Shown here: piece by piece, positions 15,310 through 23,404 of the stretch
How positions within the stretch are numbered: position 1 is the stretch's first letter
How the letters are laid out: every line of letters begins with the position of its first letter
From: an uncultured Fibrobacter sp.
GTDB lineage: Bacteria; Fibrobacterota; Fibrobacteria; Fibrobacterales; Fibrobacteraceae
Direction of reading: 5' to 3'
Assembly (NCBI GenBank): GCA_934691725.1
Contig: CAKUTF010000014.1
Location: 1-60,626, forward strand
DNA length: 60,626 nt
Notes under the pieces: model-generated
The model's input: only the letters and a program-made list of their open reading frames with translations
What the model was told of the DNA's origin: nothing
Database searches by the model: none
Position numbers and translations under genes: made by a program

Positions 15310-16197
15310 ATGAAAATCAAGAACAAGTTCCTTTTGGGAGCGAGCGTTGTCTTGTTTGCGCTTGCCTGTTCCGACGATTCGTCGAGTTCCGCGAAAAAGG
15401 AACTTTCGAAAGTTTCGTCCGAAAAGGATTTGCCGAAATGTGAAAAATCTACTTCGGGAGATGAATTTTGCGTGGAAAGCTTGAAAGCGGGCGTTTTCTG
15501 CGAAGCTTCGTCGGGAAAGTGGACTGTCGATTCGGCGCTTGCTTGCGAGTTCGAAAATCCCGAAGATTCCCTGGATGCCAAGGATTCCGCGACTTCCAGC
15601 TCTGCCGGGGAAAATTCTTCCAGTTCAGCAGCCGATTCAAAAGTTTCCAGTTCTAGCGTAACCGTGTCCAGTTCGTCGGAAGAAAAGTCGTCGGCAAGGG
15701 AAGAGTCGAGTTCGAGTGAAGCGCCTTCTGTCGAGGAATCGAGTAGTTCGAGCGATGCCGACATCCAGGTTTCCTCTTCGAGTGAAGAAGCTCCAGTCCC
15801 GGGTTCAAGTGCGGCACCTCCAGTTCCGGAATCCTCTTCGAGCGAAGAAGCTCCAGTCCCGGGTTCAAGCGCGGCACCTCCAGTTCCGGAATCCTCTTCG
15901 AGTGAAGAAGCTCCAGTCCCGGGTTCAAGCGCGGCACCGGCGAAAATCACTTCTTTCGGCAATTCTGAGTTGGAATTCTTGCTAGGGTTTGGGTGGTTTG
16001 TACAGGAGAGTACGAATCAATGGCGTGGCTATGTAGATTCTGTCGAAAATCTTGAAGCGGCTTTGTTGGAAAATGGGTTTACAAAGGGAACCTATTCTTA
16101 TGGGAAAAAAAGTGAGGATGTATGGTATCAGATAAGGTTGGACGATTCTTGGGTTTCTGTTGTTAAGGATGATACCGGAGAAAATCCGGCAATTTAG
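15310..16197 (+). CDS. Poly-serine lipoprotein with tandem 20-residue repeats
   Basis: 295 residues with a clear lipoprotein signal (MKIKNKFLLG through FALAC, Cys20). Residues about 22-95 hold a cysteine-containing segment. About 95-215 is a Ser/Glu/Ala/Pro-rich stalk that includes nearly three tandem 20-residue units (core SSSSEEAPVPGSSAAPPVPE). The last 75 residues form a separate globular domain (GFGWFVQESTNQWRGY) with visibly more AT-rich codons than the stalk. I do not recognise that domain. It may be presented at the cell surface on the stalk. A GGAG site precedes the ATG. Confidence 0.85.
   Translation: MKIKNKFLLGASVVLFALACSDDSSSSAKKELSKVSSEKDLPKCEKSTSGDEFCVESLKAGVFCEASSGKWTVDSALACEFENPEDSLDAKDSATSSSAGENSSSSAADSKVSSSSVTVSSSSEEKSSAREESSSSEAPSVEESSSSSDADIQVSSSSEEAPVPGSSAAPPVPESSSSEEAPVPGSSAAPPVPESSSSEEAPVPGSSAAPAKITSFGNSELEFLLGFGWFVQESTNQWRGYVDSVENLEAALLENGFTKGTYSYGKKSEDVWYQIRLDDSWVSVVKDDTGENPAI
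15772..15939 (+). repeat. In-gene 60-base tandem repeat, about 2.8 copies
   Basis: Nearly identical 60-base units begin at about 15772, 15832 and 15892, the last partial. They encode the SSSSEEAPVPG-type stalk. Near identity at silent positions suggests recent expansion. Confidence 0.9.
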
Positions 16198-16230
16198 ACA
16201 AACGCCTTTTTGCTGTGTTTTGACTTTTCG

Positions 16231-16259
16231 AAAGCCTGCCGCATGGTGGGCTTTTTTTT
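16231..16259 (+). terminator. Intrinsic terminator behind the 15310 lipoprotein
   Basis: Ten-base stem AAAGCCTGCC/GGTGGGCTTT with two wobbles, loop GCAT, then a T run. Confidence 0.85.
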
Positions 16260-16274
16260 GGTTGATGGTCAAGA

Positions 16275-16916
16275 GTTGTGAAAAATCAGTTGTCAGGAAC
16301 CAGTGAGCAGTGGTTAGAATGGGACAAGGGATACGGAGAGAGGGATGAGGGGTTGTTAGAACTTAGAGCTGAGAGCTTAGAGCTTAGATTTGTAGATGTC
16401 TATATTCTTGTATCTCAGAAGTTTGATGCCTGCTACGCTGGTCACAGACCACTGAATTTAGACGTCCGCGGACTATTCCCTGTTCCCTAGTTCCTAAACA
16501 TAAATGTCCACAGTTCTAAGCTCTAAGCTCTCTCAACTAAGTTCTGAATACCGGGCATAGACCCGGTAATCTCCGAAAAGGGATTCCCCGGTCAAGCCGG
16601 AGAATGACGGTGCACGGAAACAGTTTGCTTAGAAATACCGCATTCCGTGTCCCGCCTAACTCTTCCCAAAAATTTAAACGTCCGCGATTCTGACCACTGC
16701 CCACTGACCACTGAATTGTCGATGCTCGGGAATGACATCATAGTGTACACGGGAATGACATTGCAGGAAACGGCTCGATTAGAAAGTCCCTCGTCCCGTG
16801 TCCCTCGTACCGTTTCCCAAAAGCCTAGATGTCTGATGCTCTGACCACTGCCCACTAAGCTTAGACGTCCGCGGACTAATCCCTAATCCCTAGTCCCTAA
16901 ACCTAGACGCCAACCG
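16275..16916. repeat. Mosaic intergenic repeat block 3, forward orientation
   Basis: Gene-less stretch between the lipoprotein terminator and guaB made of the repeat family's words: ACCACTGACCACTGA, TAGACGTCCGCGG, CTAAGCTCTAAGCTCT, CCCTAATCCCTAGTCCC and GTGTCCCGC. Hairpins lie at 16549-16568 (stem TACCGGG/CCCGGTA) and 16583-16605 (stem ATTCCCCGG/CCGGAGAAT, loop TCAAG, one mismatch). Small ORFs here are repeat-derived and not credible. Confidence 0.85.
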
Positions 16917-16956
16917 TTCAAAATTTTCTATCTTTTTTGCGCAAAAAGAGGTTCTT

Positions 16957-18408
16957 ATGAAACTACTTCCCGAAGCCCTCACGTTCGACGACGTTTTGCT
17001 CGTGCCGGGGGAATCCGCGGTCTTACCTACCCAGACGGATGTCAAGACCCAGCTTTCTGCAAATATCAAACTGAACATTCCAATCATCAGCGCGGCGATG
17101 GATACGGTGACGACGGCGCCGCTCGCCATTTCTATCGCTCTCCAGGGCGGTCTCGGCGTTATCCACAAGAACATGTCTATCGAAGCGCAGGCCGAGGAAG
17201 TCCGCAAGGTCAAGCGCTGGCAGTCGGGAATCGTTTCGAACCCGGTGACGCTCGATGCGGACCAGCCGGTAAGCGACGCCTACAGGACAAGGCTCGAAAC
17301 GAAGGTGAGCGGCTTCCCGATTCTCTCGAAGGGAAAGCTGGTCGGGATGCTGACGAGCCGTGATTTGCGCATGATTACGGACCATTCGGTGAAGATCCGC
17401 GACGTGATGACGAAGAACCCGATTACGGCTTCCCCGAAGATCAGCCTTGCGAAGGCGAAGGAAATTTTGAACGAGCATCGCGTGGAAAAGCTCCCGCTGG
17501 TCGATGCGACGGGCGCGCTCAAGGGTCTTGTGACGATGACCGACATCCTGAAGCGCGAAAGCAACCCGAACGCGAGCCTCGACAAGAACGGACAGCTCCT
17601 GGTCGCGGCGGCGGTCAGCACCTCGGCGAATACGCTCGAACGCATCAAGGCTCTTGTCGATGCGGGAGTCGATATGGTCGTAATCGATACGGCGCACGGG
17701 CACCATATCGGCGTGCGGAACATGGTCAAGACGGTCCGCAAGAAATACCCGAAGCTCACGATTTGCGCCGGGAACGTCTGCACGCCGGAAGCGGTCGTGG
17801 AACTTGCGAAGTGCGGCGCAAACGTGGTAAAGGTGGGTATCGGTCCGGGGTCCATCTGCACGACTCGCATCGTGGCCGGCGTCGGCTATCCGCAGTTCTC
17901 CGCGGTTGTCGAGTGCGGCAAGGCGGCAAGAAAGGCGGGCGTGAAGATCATCGCGGACGGCGGCATCAAGTATTCGGGCGACATCGTAAAGGCTCTCGCC
18001 GCGGGAGGAAACGCCGTGATGGTCGGAAGCCTCTTTGCCGGGACAGAAGAAAGCCCGGGAGAAATCATTTTAGCCGATGGCCGCAGCTACAAGGCTTACC
18101 GCGGCATGGGTTCGCTCGGCGCGATGAAGGCCGGTTCCGCGGACCGTTACTTCCAGGGAAACGTCACCGAGGAAAAGAAGTACGTCCCCGAAGGCATCGA
18201 AGGCCGCGTTCCCTACAAGGGACCGCTCCGCGATACGATTTACCAGCTGATCGGCGGCATCCATTCCGCGATGGGATATGCCGGAGCCGCGAACTTAGAC
18301 GAACTTTACAAGAAGGCGACCTTTGTGCGCATCACGAATGCGGGCCTCCGCGAATCGCATCCGCACGATGTGACGATTACGAAGGAAGCTCCCAACTACC
18401 ATACTTAG
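16957..18408 (+). CDS. guaB: Inosine-5'-monophosphate dehydrogenase
   Basis: 483 residues. Oxidises IMP to XMP with NAD+, the committed step to GMP. Catalytic Cys301 lies in GSICTTR within the TIM barrel. A pair of CBS domains (about residues 90-205) interrupts the barrel as usual; they bind adenine nucleotides and tune activity in the family. The RGMGS and nearby mobile-flap sequences are intact. AGAGG lies ahead of the ATG and TATCTT at about 16931 could be a -10 box. Monocistronic, with a terminator shared with convergent slyD. Confidence 0.97.
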   Translation: MKLLPEALTFDDVLLVPGESAVLPTQTDVKTQLSANIKLNIPIISAAMDTVTTAPLAISIALQGGLGVIHKNMSIEAQAEEVRKVKRWQSGIVSNPVTLDADQPVSDAYRTRLETKVSGFPILSKGKLVGMLTSRDLRMITDHSVKIRDVMTKNPITASPKISLAKAKEILNEHRVEKLPLVDATGALKGLVTMTDILKRESNPNASLDKNGQLLVAAAVSTSANTLERIKALVDAGVDMVVIDTAHGHHIGVRNMVKTVRKKYPKLTICAGNVCTPEAVVELAKCGANVVKVGIGPGSICTTRIVAGVGYPQFSAVVECGKAARKAGVKIIADGGIKYSGDIVKALAAGGNAVMVGSLFAGTEESPGEIILADGRSYKAYRGMGSLGAMKAGSADRYFQGNVTEEKKYVPEGIEGRVPYKGPLRDTIYQLIGGIHSAMGYAGAANLDELYKKATFVRITNAGLRESHPHDVTITKEAPNYHT

Positions 18409-18427
18409 TTTGTTCTATCGATAAACG

Positions 18428-18456
18428 AAAAGTCCGCTGTGAGGCGGACTTTTTTG
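18428..18456 (+). terminator. Terminator between convergent guaB and slyD
   Basis: Ten-base perfect stem AAAAGTCCGC/GCGGACTTTT. It has T runs on both strands and can serve both genes. Confidence 0.9.
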
Positions 18457-18478
18457 CGTTGCGGTTAAAGGAATGGAA

Positions 18479-19066
18479 TTATTCCTTGTCCTCACAAGAA
18501 CAGTGATGTTCGCCGTCCTTGTGGCCTTCGCCGTGGCAACATTCATGTTCCCCGTCGTGCTTGTGCTTGCCGCAGCATTCGCCGCTTTCGTGTTTGCCGC
18601 AACAGTGGTGTTCCTCTTCGAGAGCCTTGATTTCCTCTTCGGTCATCGGGTCCGCTTTCATCACTTCGATTTCGAAGTGCAGCGTCTTTCCGGCGAGTTC
18701 GTGGTTCATATCGACGGTGACGTTTTCCTCTTCGACCTTTTTGACGGTCAAGGGAATCGTGCCTGCCGGCGTCTGCGCGTAGAAGACCATCCCCGGCTTG
18801 ATTTCATCCGCCTGGAACGCTTTCTTGGGAACGGTCTGCACCAGTTCGGAATTGTATTCGCCATAGCCTTCGCCCGGAGCGACGTCGATCGAGAACTTGT
18901 CCCCGACCTTTTTGTCGGCGAGCGCCTTCTCTAGCCCGCGGACTATCATGCCGCGTCCCTGGATGTAGCTCAGCGGTTCCTTGCCCGCCGAAGAGTCGAT
19001 GATGTTTCCCGCGTCATCCTTGAGCGTGTAATGGATGGCGACTTTGGTGTTGTCTGCGATAGCCAT
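18479..19066 (-). CDS. slyD: SlyD-like FKBP-type peptidyl-prolyl isomerase with metal-binding tail
   Basis: 195 residues. An N-terminal FKBP part (about 1-70) is interrupted by the insert-in-flap domain (about 70-130), as in SlyD. The C-terminal 45 residues are His/Cys-rich (HHCCGKH, CCGKHKH, CCHGEGH, HHCSC) and would bind nickel or zinc. The role is folding of proline-limited proteins and metal delivery, for example to hydrogenase; the latter is known for E. coli SlyD, not shown here. The start at MAIADNTKV is preferred (AAGGAAA upstream) over a longer reading from 19183 that covers the promoter. Confidence 0.93.
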   Translation of the reverse strand: MAIADNTKVAIHYTLKDDAGNIIDSSAGKEPLSYIQGRGMIVRGLEKALADKKVGDKFSIDVAPGEGYGEYNSELVQTVPKKAFQADEIKPGMVFYAQTPAGTIPLTVKKVEEENVTVDMNHELAGKTLHFEIEVMKADPMTEEEIKALEEEHHCCGKHESGECCGKHKHDGEHECCHGEGHKDGEHHCSCEDKE

Positions 19067-19184
19067 GGCGTTTTCCTTTTTTGAATTTCCGCGAAAGATA
19101 GATAAATGTATTTGGGCAAATTTGGGAATACGTCCAATTGTATGTATATTTTTGGTTGTATTTTGTTTGAAAAGGAACTTCAAA

Positions 19185-19256
19185 ATGAAAAAATTCGGTT
19201 GCTGTGGAGTGAACAGGACAACAAGGATAGAATTTGTATTGGGTAATTCAATCTAG
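19185..19256 (+). CDS. Possible 23-residue peptide upstream of the ATPase gene
   Basis: The ATG at 19185 follows AAGGAAC at 19172-19178 and a TATATTTTTG element at about 19145. The peptide begins MKKFGCCGVNRTT and stops 36 bases before the ATPase start. It may be a leader peptide, the stub of a truncated gene, or nothing. It marks the point where base composition turns AT-rich. Confidence 0.3.
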   Translation: MKKFGCCGVNRTTRIEFVLGNSI

Positions 19257-19291
19257 TATGGGTTAAAAATTAAAATTTAAGGAAACTGAGT

Positions 19292-20515
19292 ATGTTGAAA
19301 AGTGTTACATTGGAAAATTTCTTTGCCTTTCAAGAGCAAACCACAATTGTTTTAAATCCTAGAGTGAATCTTTTGCTGGGTATTAACGGCAGTGGAAAGA
19401 CTGCTTTTATCAATTCGCTTCGTCTGTTGTTTGAAGGGATTGTTGGAAATGGCTTGAATAAATTGATTAACGGCAGATGGGGCGGTTTTGGGGAAATCGT
19501 TAATGCGAATAATGGTAATTTCCGCAAGGATTTTTTCAAATTGCAATTTGTTTTTTCTGCAGATATGGTAAAAAGGCAGATTCCGGATTCTCCATTTAAA
19601 ACCGATTTGAAATATGAAATAACCATCCATTCTAAAGGAGGTCAAGGTTATTCTGTCGAAGAAACTCTTGAAAGTATTTCGAAAAGAGAAAATACCGACA
19701 AACCATTTGTATATTTGACCAATAAGGCTGGAATGGGACATATTTCCGTTCGCGATGGAAAGCCTCAAAATCGGAACGCAAAAATTAATTTGGAACCATA
19801 TAGCGGAGATTTTGAAGATCAGGAATTGATTGCCAGCCAGGCTTTGGACAAAAAGAGATATTTGCCTATATATGTGTTTAGACAAATAATTTCCCAAATG
19901 TCAATCTATAATTATTTTGATACTGAAAAATTGAAGGCGCCTCTTTCATATAATTCTGAACCGCGTTTAGAGGAAGATGGGACGAATCTCCCGTATCTGC
20001 TTAGCCGAATCCATCGGGAAGATGACGAAATGTATAGAGAATTGGAAAATAGTTTGCGGAAAGTCAACCCAAATTTCAAAGAAATTTGTTTTGAACCATA
20101 CGCTGCGCAGCTCTATCTGTCGTTAAAAGAAAAGAACATTAAAAAATCGATTGGCATAAAATTTCTTTCGGAAGGAACAATTCAATACCTACTGCTTCTT
20201 TCGATTTTTTTTAATAAGAATCGAGGGAAAATTGTCGCTCTTGATGAACCTGAACGGGGCTTGCATCCCGATATGATTAAATCTGTCGGGGATATGCTTA
20301 AATTTGCCGCAAAAGATTCACAGATGATTGTCGCTACGCACTCTCCGTTGTTGTTAAATCAGTTTGAATTAGAAGATATCATTGTTTTTGAAAAAAATGA
20401 AAATAATTCTGTAAAAGTTCTAAAAAGGATTGAAGAGGATTTTCCTGAAAGCGATACCCCGTTGCTGCCCGGTCAGATGTGGCTTCGTGGGCAGATTGGA
20501 GGTAAACGTTGGTAA
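19292..20515 (+). CDS. AAA (ABC-type) ATPase, probable anti-phage or toxin system component
   Basis: 407 residues in AT-rich sequence unlike its neighbours. Walker A GINGSGKT (30-37), a signature-like LSEGTIQYLL, Walker B KIVALDEPERGLHPD and the switch IVATHSP mark it as an SMC/RecF-like AAA_21 ATPase of the type that pairs with a Toprim or DUF4276 protein. Such pairs (OLD, AbiL and RloB-like arrangements) are known in phage defence. The region between the halves is short, without a long coiled coil. The next gene fits the partner role, and a type III restriction system follows. Horizontal acquisition is likely from base composition. Confidence 0.85.
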   Translation: MLKSVTLENFFAFQEQTTIVLNPRVNLLLGINGSGKTAFINSLRLLFEGIVGNGLNKLINGRWGGFGEIVNANNGNFRKDFFKLQFVFSADMVKRQIPDSPFKTDLKYEITIHSKGGQGYSVEETLESISKRENTDKPFVYLTNKAGMGHISVRDGKPQNRNAKINLEPYSGDFEDQELIASQALDKKRYLPIYVFRQIISQMSIYNYFDTEKLKAPLSYNSEPRLEEDGTNLPYLLSRIHREDDEMYRELENSLRKVNPNFKEICFEPYAAQLYLSLKEKNIKKSIGIKFLSEGTIQYLLLLSIFFNKNRGKIVALDEPERGLHPDMIKSVGDMLKFAAKDSQMIVATHSPLLLNQFELEDIIVFEKNENNSVKVLKRIEEDFPESDTPLLPGQMWLRGQIGGKRW

Positions 20516-20528
20516 ACAATAAAAGTAT

Positions 20529-21182
20529 TTGCTGAAGGGGGGAGTCCTGGAAGGCGACAGTGCCGATGTGAAGACGATGGATAACAGCGCCGCTCTTCGC
20601 GAGTCATTAAATCGAATTTTTTCAGAATCAATCGGAAAGAAGGATGAAGTTCAAATAATTGTGGAGATGCAGGGTGGTTACAAAAATGTATGTAAGGAAT
20701 TTCTTAAAAAGAAAGATGCTGCTATCGTCATGTTTATTGATTCTGATTGTCCCCTACAAAATAGAGTGGATTGGTTTGAAAAATTGAAAGACAATGATTC
20801 GATAGACATACCTAAGGATTTCCGCGCAAACATCTATTTCATGATTCAAGAAATGGAAGCTTGGATATTAAAGGATTTAACCTCCATTGAACGTTGGGCG
20901 GAAAGAGAAGGACTAGAGCGTACAGACAGGAAGCCGCTAGAGAAACATTCTCTTGTATATGGCAAAGAGGTTGAATGTATTTCTAAACCGAACGACAAAT
21001 TGGCTCAACTTGTAAAACATTTTTTCAAGAAAAACGGGAAGAAAGTCCGATACGGAAAGCTTAAAACGGCTCCCGCCATACTTGATTGCATTGACGTTAA
21101 AATACTGAAGTCGAAGGATGCAGAACTAACTCGATTTTCAATGAATTTTAATAAAGAACAATTTGACCGTTTAGTTAGATAG
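20529..21182 (+). CDS. Toprim/DUF4276-like partner of the ATPase, N-terminus probably frameshifted
   Basis: 217 residues if read from TTG 20529. The N-terminal GGVLEGDSADVKT resembles the VEGGG-start of DUF4276/RloB-like proteins, and the motifs MFIDSDC and QEMEAWILKD fit a Toprim-like acidic site and the family's E-x-W signature. TTG 20529 has no ribosome site. A strong GGAGGT at 20498-20503 instead serves TTG 20509, whose frame (M-V-N-N-K-S-I-C) stops at 20533. One extra A in the A-run at 20521-20524 would join both into a single normal-looking protein. It may be a mutation, phase variation, programmed shift or sequencing error. Confidence 0.65.
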   Translation: MLKGGVLEGDSADVKTMDNSAALRESLNRIFSESIGKKDEVQIIVEMQGGYKNVCKEFLKKKDAAIVMFIDSDCPLQNRVDWFEKLKDNDSIDIPKDFRANIYFMIQEMEAWILKDLTSIERWAEREGLERTDRKPLEKHSLVYGKEVECISKPNDKLAQLVKHFFKKNGKKVRYGKLKTAPAILDCIDVKILKSKDAELTRFSMNFNKEQFDRLVR

Positions 21183-21223
21183 AAAATATGGGCATGATTT
21201 AGAAAATCATATAATAGTTCATG

Positions 21224-21355
21224 GAAAACGGTTACTTTCTATCGGTTTTCGTTTAAAAACGGCATTAAAGCGTTTGAAAGGGACGCTTCGACAGGTTAAA
21301 AGGCTTGAAAGAAGTTTCGGTGGAGGCGTTTTACTTTGTGAACGGCGAGAAAAGA
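21224..21355 (+). repeat. Degenerate direct repeat, copy A
   Basis: About 130 bases starting GAAAACGGTTACTTTCTATC that recur 164 bases downstream with scattered differences. Best-conserved words: TTACTTTCTATCGGTTTTCG and AAAGCGTTTGAAAGGGA. No convincing reading frame. It lies between the Toprim-like gene and the RNA-like locus. Confidence 0.75.
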
Positions 21356-21387
21356 ACCGATTCAAGTCGATTTTCGAAAAAATCAGC

Positions 21388-21519
21388 GAAAATGATTACT
21401 TTCTATCGGTTTTCGTTTAAAAATGGCTTCAAAGCGTTTGAAAGGGATGCTTTGACGGGTTAAAACGGCTCGAAAGCGGGTGCGGCGGAAGAGTTTTCCT
21501 TTGTGGACGCTCGGAAATG
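21388..21519 (+). repeat. Degenerate direct repeat, copy B
   Basis: Second copy of the 21224 unit, drifting more after about 21476. The offset of 164 is not a multiple of 3, which argues against an in-frame coding repeat. Confidence 0.75.
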
Positions 21520-21597
21520 CGTTCGAAAGGGCGGTTTACTTAAAGGAAATGGGCCGTGCAGGCTTCGCGAATGGGGCGAAATTCTATATTTCGAGGC

Positions 21598-21790
21598 GAC
21601 ATAGCCGGGCTTTTGTCTGGCGACCGTTTTGAGATTCGTCTCTTATTCTACGCTGGAAAATCACCACTTCAAAGGCTACATGAATAAGGCGACTGCTCTC
21701 GCACACTGTGCGTGGGCCGTTTGCGTTTATGTAGCAATGGGTTGTGGTGACCCTTCCAGCGTGTAAGCCTTACGGTTTCACGCTTTTTTG
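21598..21790 (+). ncRNA. Candidate structured RNA or attenuator upstream of the type III methylase
   Basis: A dense set of helices. Hairpin CCGGGC/GTCTGG at 21605-21620. Hairpin GAGA-TTCG-TCTC at 21631-21642. A long hairpin at 21650-21762 begins with a 9-base stem (ACGCTGGAA/TTCCAGCGT), continues with TCACCAC/GTGGTGA, a roughly 7-by-7 internal loop, then GCTACAT/ATGTAGC and a distal stem. Its 3' arm (AGCGT) is also needed by a terminator, AGCGTG-AAGCC/GGTTT-CACGCT plus six T (21758-21788), so the two folds compete. TATATTTCG at 21585 could be a -10 box. The shape recalls 6S RNA or an attenuator; I cannot name it. Confidence 0.55.
21758..21789 (+). terminator. Terminator overlapping the RNA-like locus
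   Basis: Stem AGCGTG/CACGCT extended by AAGCC/GGTTT across a single bulged T, loop TTAC, then six T. It lies about 65 bases ahead of the methylase start. Confidence 0.75.
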
Positions 21791-21853
21791 TTTGGCAAAA
21801 AAAACGATGGGCTGTAAAGATGAATCGGGTTTCATTTTTGCTTCGAGGTTTGC

Positions 21854-23404
21854 GTGCCGTCGTTGAATTGGCTTGGAAAAGAAGCGGTGATAAACCACCA
21901 CCAGCAAGTTCCCTACAAGACTTTGGAACTCGCGGAATCCTTTGGCTGCGAAAGGGGAAAGTCCGGGAACAAGATTATCCACGGCGACAATCTCGAAGCG
22001 CTCAAGGCGCTCTTGCCCGAATACGAGGCACGCGTCAAGTGCATCTACATCGACCCGCCCTACAACACGGGCAACGAGGGATGGGTCTATAACGACAACG
22101 TGAACAGCCCGAAGATCCGAAAGTGGCTCGGGCAGGTGGTCGGGAAGGAGGCCGAGGACTTGACCCGGCACGACAAGTGGCTGTGCATGATGTATCCGCG
22201 GCTGAAGCTTTTGCACAGGCTGCTCCGCGACGACGGCGCGATTTTCATCAGCATCGACGATAACGAACAGGCGAACCTGAAACTGATTTGTGACGAGATT
22301 TTCGGGTCGGGGAATTTTATTATGTCTATAACTTGGAGGCGTTCTGATAATCAAGCAAATATTGGTAGAATTGCGAAAGTTGCGGAATATATTTATGTGT
22401 ATGCAAAGCAAATAGATTCCTGCTCTCTTGGCAAATTGCCTTTGTCTGAAAAAGCTAAAGCAGAATATCGATATTCAGATAGCAAAGGTTTCTTTCGTCG
22501 AGGGATTTTGTTGCATAAAACTCGTGGTAGAAAATATTATTTGAAAACGACTAAATTGGGGAATGTTTTAAATGGTCCTTGGATGGTTTCGGAAGAAGAA
22601 TTTGACCGGTTGGATGCGGAAGGAAAAATTTATTGGACTACAGAAGGAGATGGACAGCCTTATACGAAAATTTATTTGACAGATTCAAAAGGACAGATTC
22701 CAAATAATTTTTGGGGCATTGAATTTGGAACTAACCAAAGGGCGGCAAATGAACTTGAGAAAATTTTTTCTAAAAGGGTATTTGATTTTCCTAAGCCGAC
22801 TTCATTAATTGAGAACCTTTTGTCAATCGGGGCATCCGACCCTACCTCCATCATCCTCGATTCCTTTGCGGGAAGCGGCACGACCGCCCATGCCGTGCTG
22901 AACCTGAACAGGTCCGATGGCGGAAACCGAAAGTTCATCCTGGTCGAAATGGAGAACTATGCGGAGAGCATCACCGCGGAGCGGGTGCGGCGCGTCATCA
23001 AAGGCTACGGCGAAGGCAGGAACGCAGTCGAGGGAACCGGCGGAGACTTCAACTATTACGAGCTCGGTCCGGAAATGCTCATCGACGGAAACATCAACGA
23101 AAACCAGCCGGTCGAAAACATCCGCGACTACATCTATTACACCGAGACGAATTCCCTTGTCGATTCCCGTGCGGTCAAGGAAAACGGCAACGAGTATTTT
23201 CTCGGCAACCACGAGAACACCGCCTACTACCTGTTCTACAAAAGGGATGAGGTGACGACGCTCGACGCGGAATTCTTGGGGAGCATCGGCGAAGCCGCTG
23301 AGCGTTACGTCATCTACGCGGATAACTGCGTTTTGCCAAAAGATTTCCTGTTCCGGCATAACATCGCTTTCAAGAAAATCCCGAGGGACGTGAGGAAATT
23401 CTGA
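21854..23404 (+). CDS. Type III restriction-modification methylase (Mod)
   Basis: 516 residues. N6-adenine methyltransferase of the beta order: catalytic DPPYNTG (67-73) precedes the SAM-binding FAGSGTTAH (338-346). GTG 21854 has CGAGG at 21844-21848. Together with the next gene it forms a Mod-Res type III system: Mod alone methylates one strand of an asymmetric site and supplies specificity to Res. The central part, about nt 22310-22830 (residues about 153-326), is markedly AT-richer than both flanks. This is where target recognition lies in the family, so it looks like a swapped specificity cassette. Confidence 0.93.
   Translation: MPSLNWLGKEAVINHHQQVPYKTLELAESFGCERGKSGNKIIHGDNLEALKALLPEYEARVKCIYIDPPYNTGNEGWVYNDNVNSPKIRKWLGQVVGKEAEDLTRHDKWLCMMYPRLKLLHRLLRDDGAIFISIDDNEQANLKLICDEIFGSGNFIMSITWRRSDNQANIGRIAKVAEYIYVYAKQIDSCSLGKLPLSEKAKAEYRYSDSKGFFRRGILLHKTRGRKYYLKTTKLGNVLNGPWMVSEEEFDRLDAEGKIYWTTEGDGQPYTKIYLTDSKGQIPNNFWGIEFGTNQRAANELEKIFSKRVFDFPKPTSLIENLLSIGASDPTSIILDSFAGSGTTAHAVLNLNRSDGGNRKFILVEMENYAESITAERVRRVIKGYGEGRNAVEGTGGDFNYYELGPEMLIDGNINENQPVENIRDYIYYTETNSLVDSRAVKENGNEYFLGNHENTAYYLFYKRDEVTTLDAEFLGSIGEAAERYVIYADNCVLPKDFLFRHNIAFKKIPRDVRKF

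Noticed and set aside
21598..21790. Retron msr-msd RNA next to the ATPase pair
   Set aside because: No reverse transcriptase is present in the window and the fold lacks the inverted a1/a2 flanks with a priming guanosine that I would expect.
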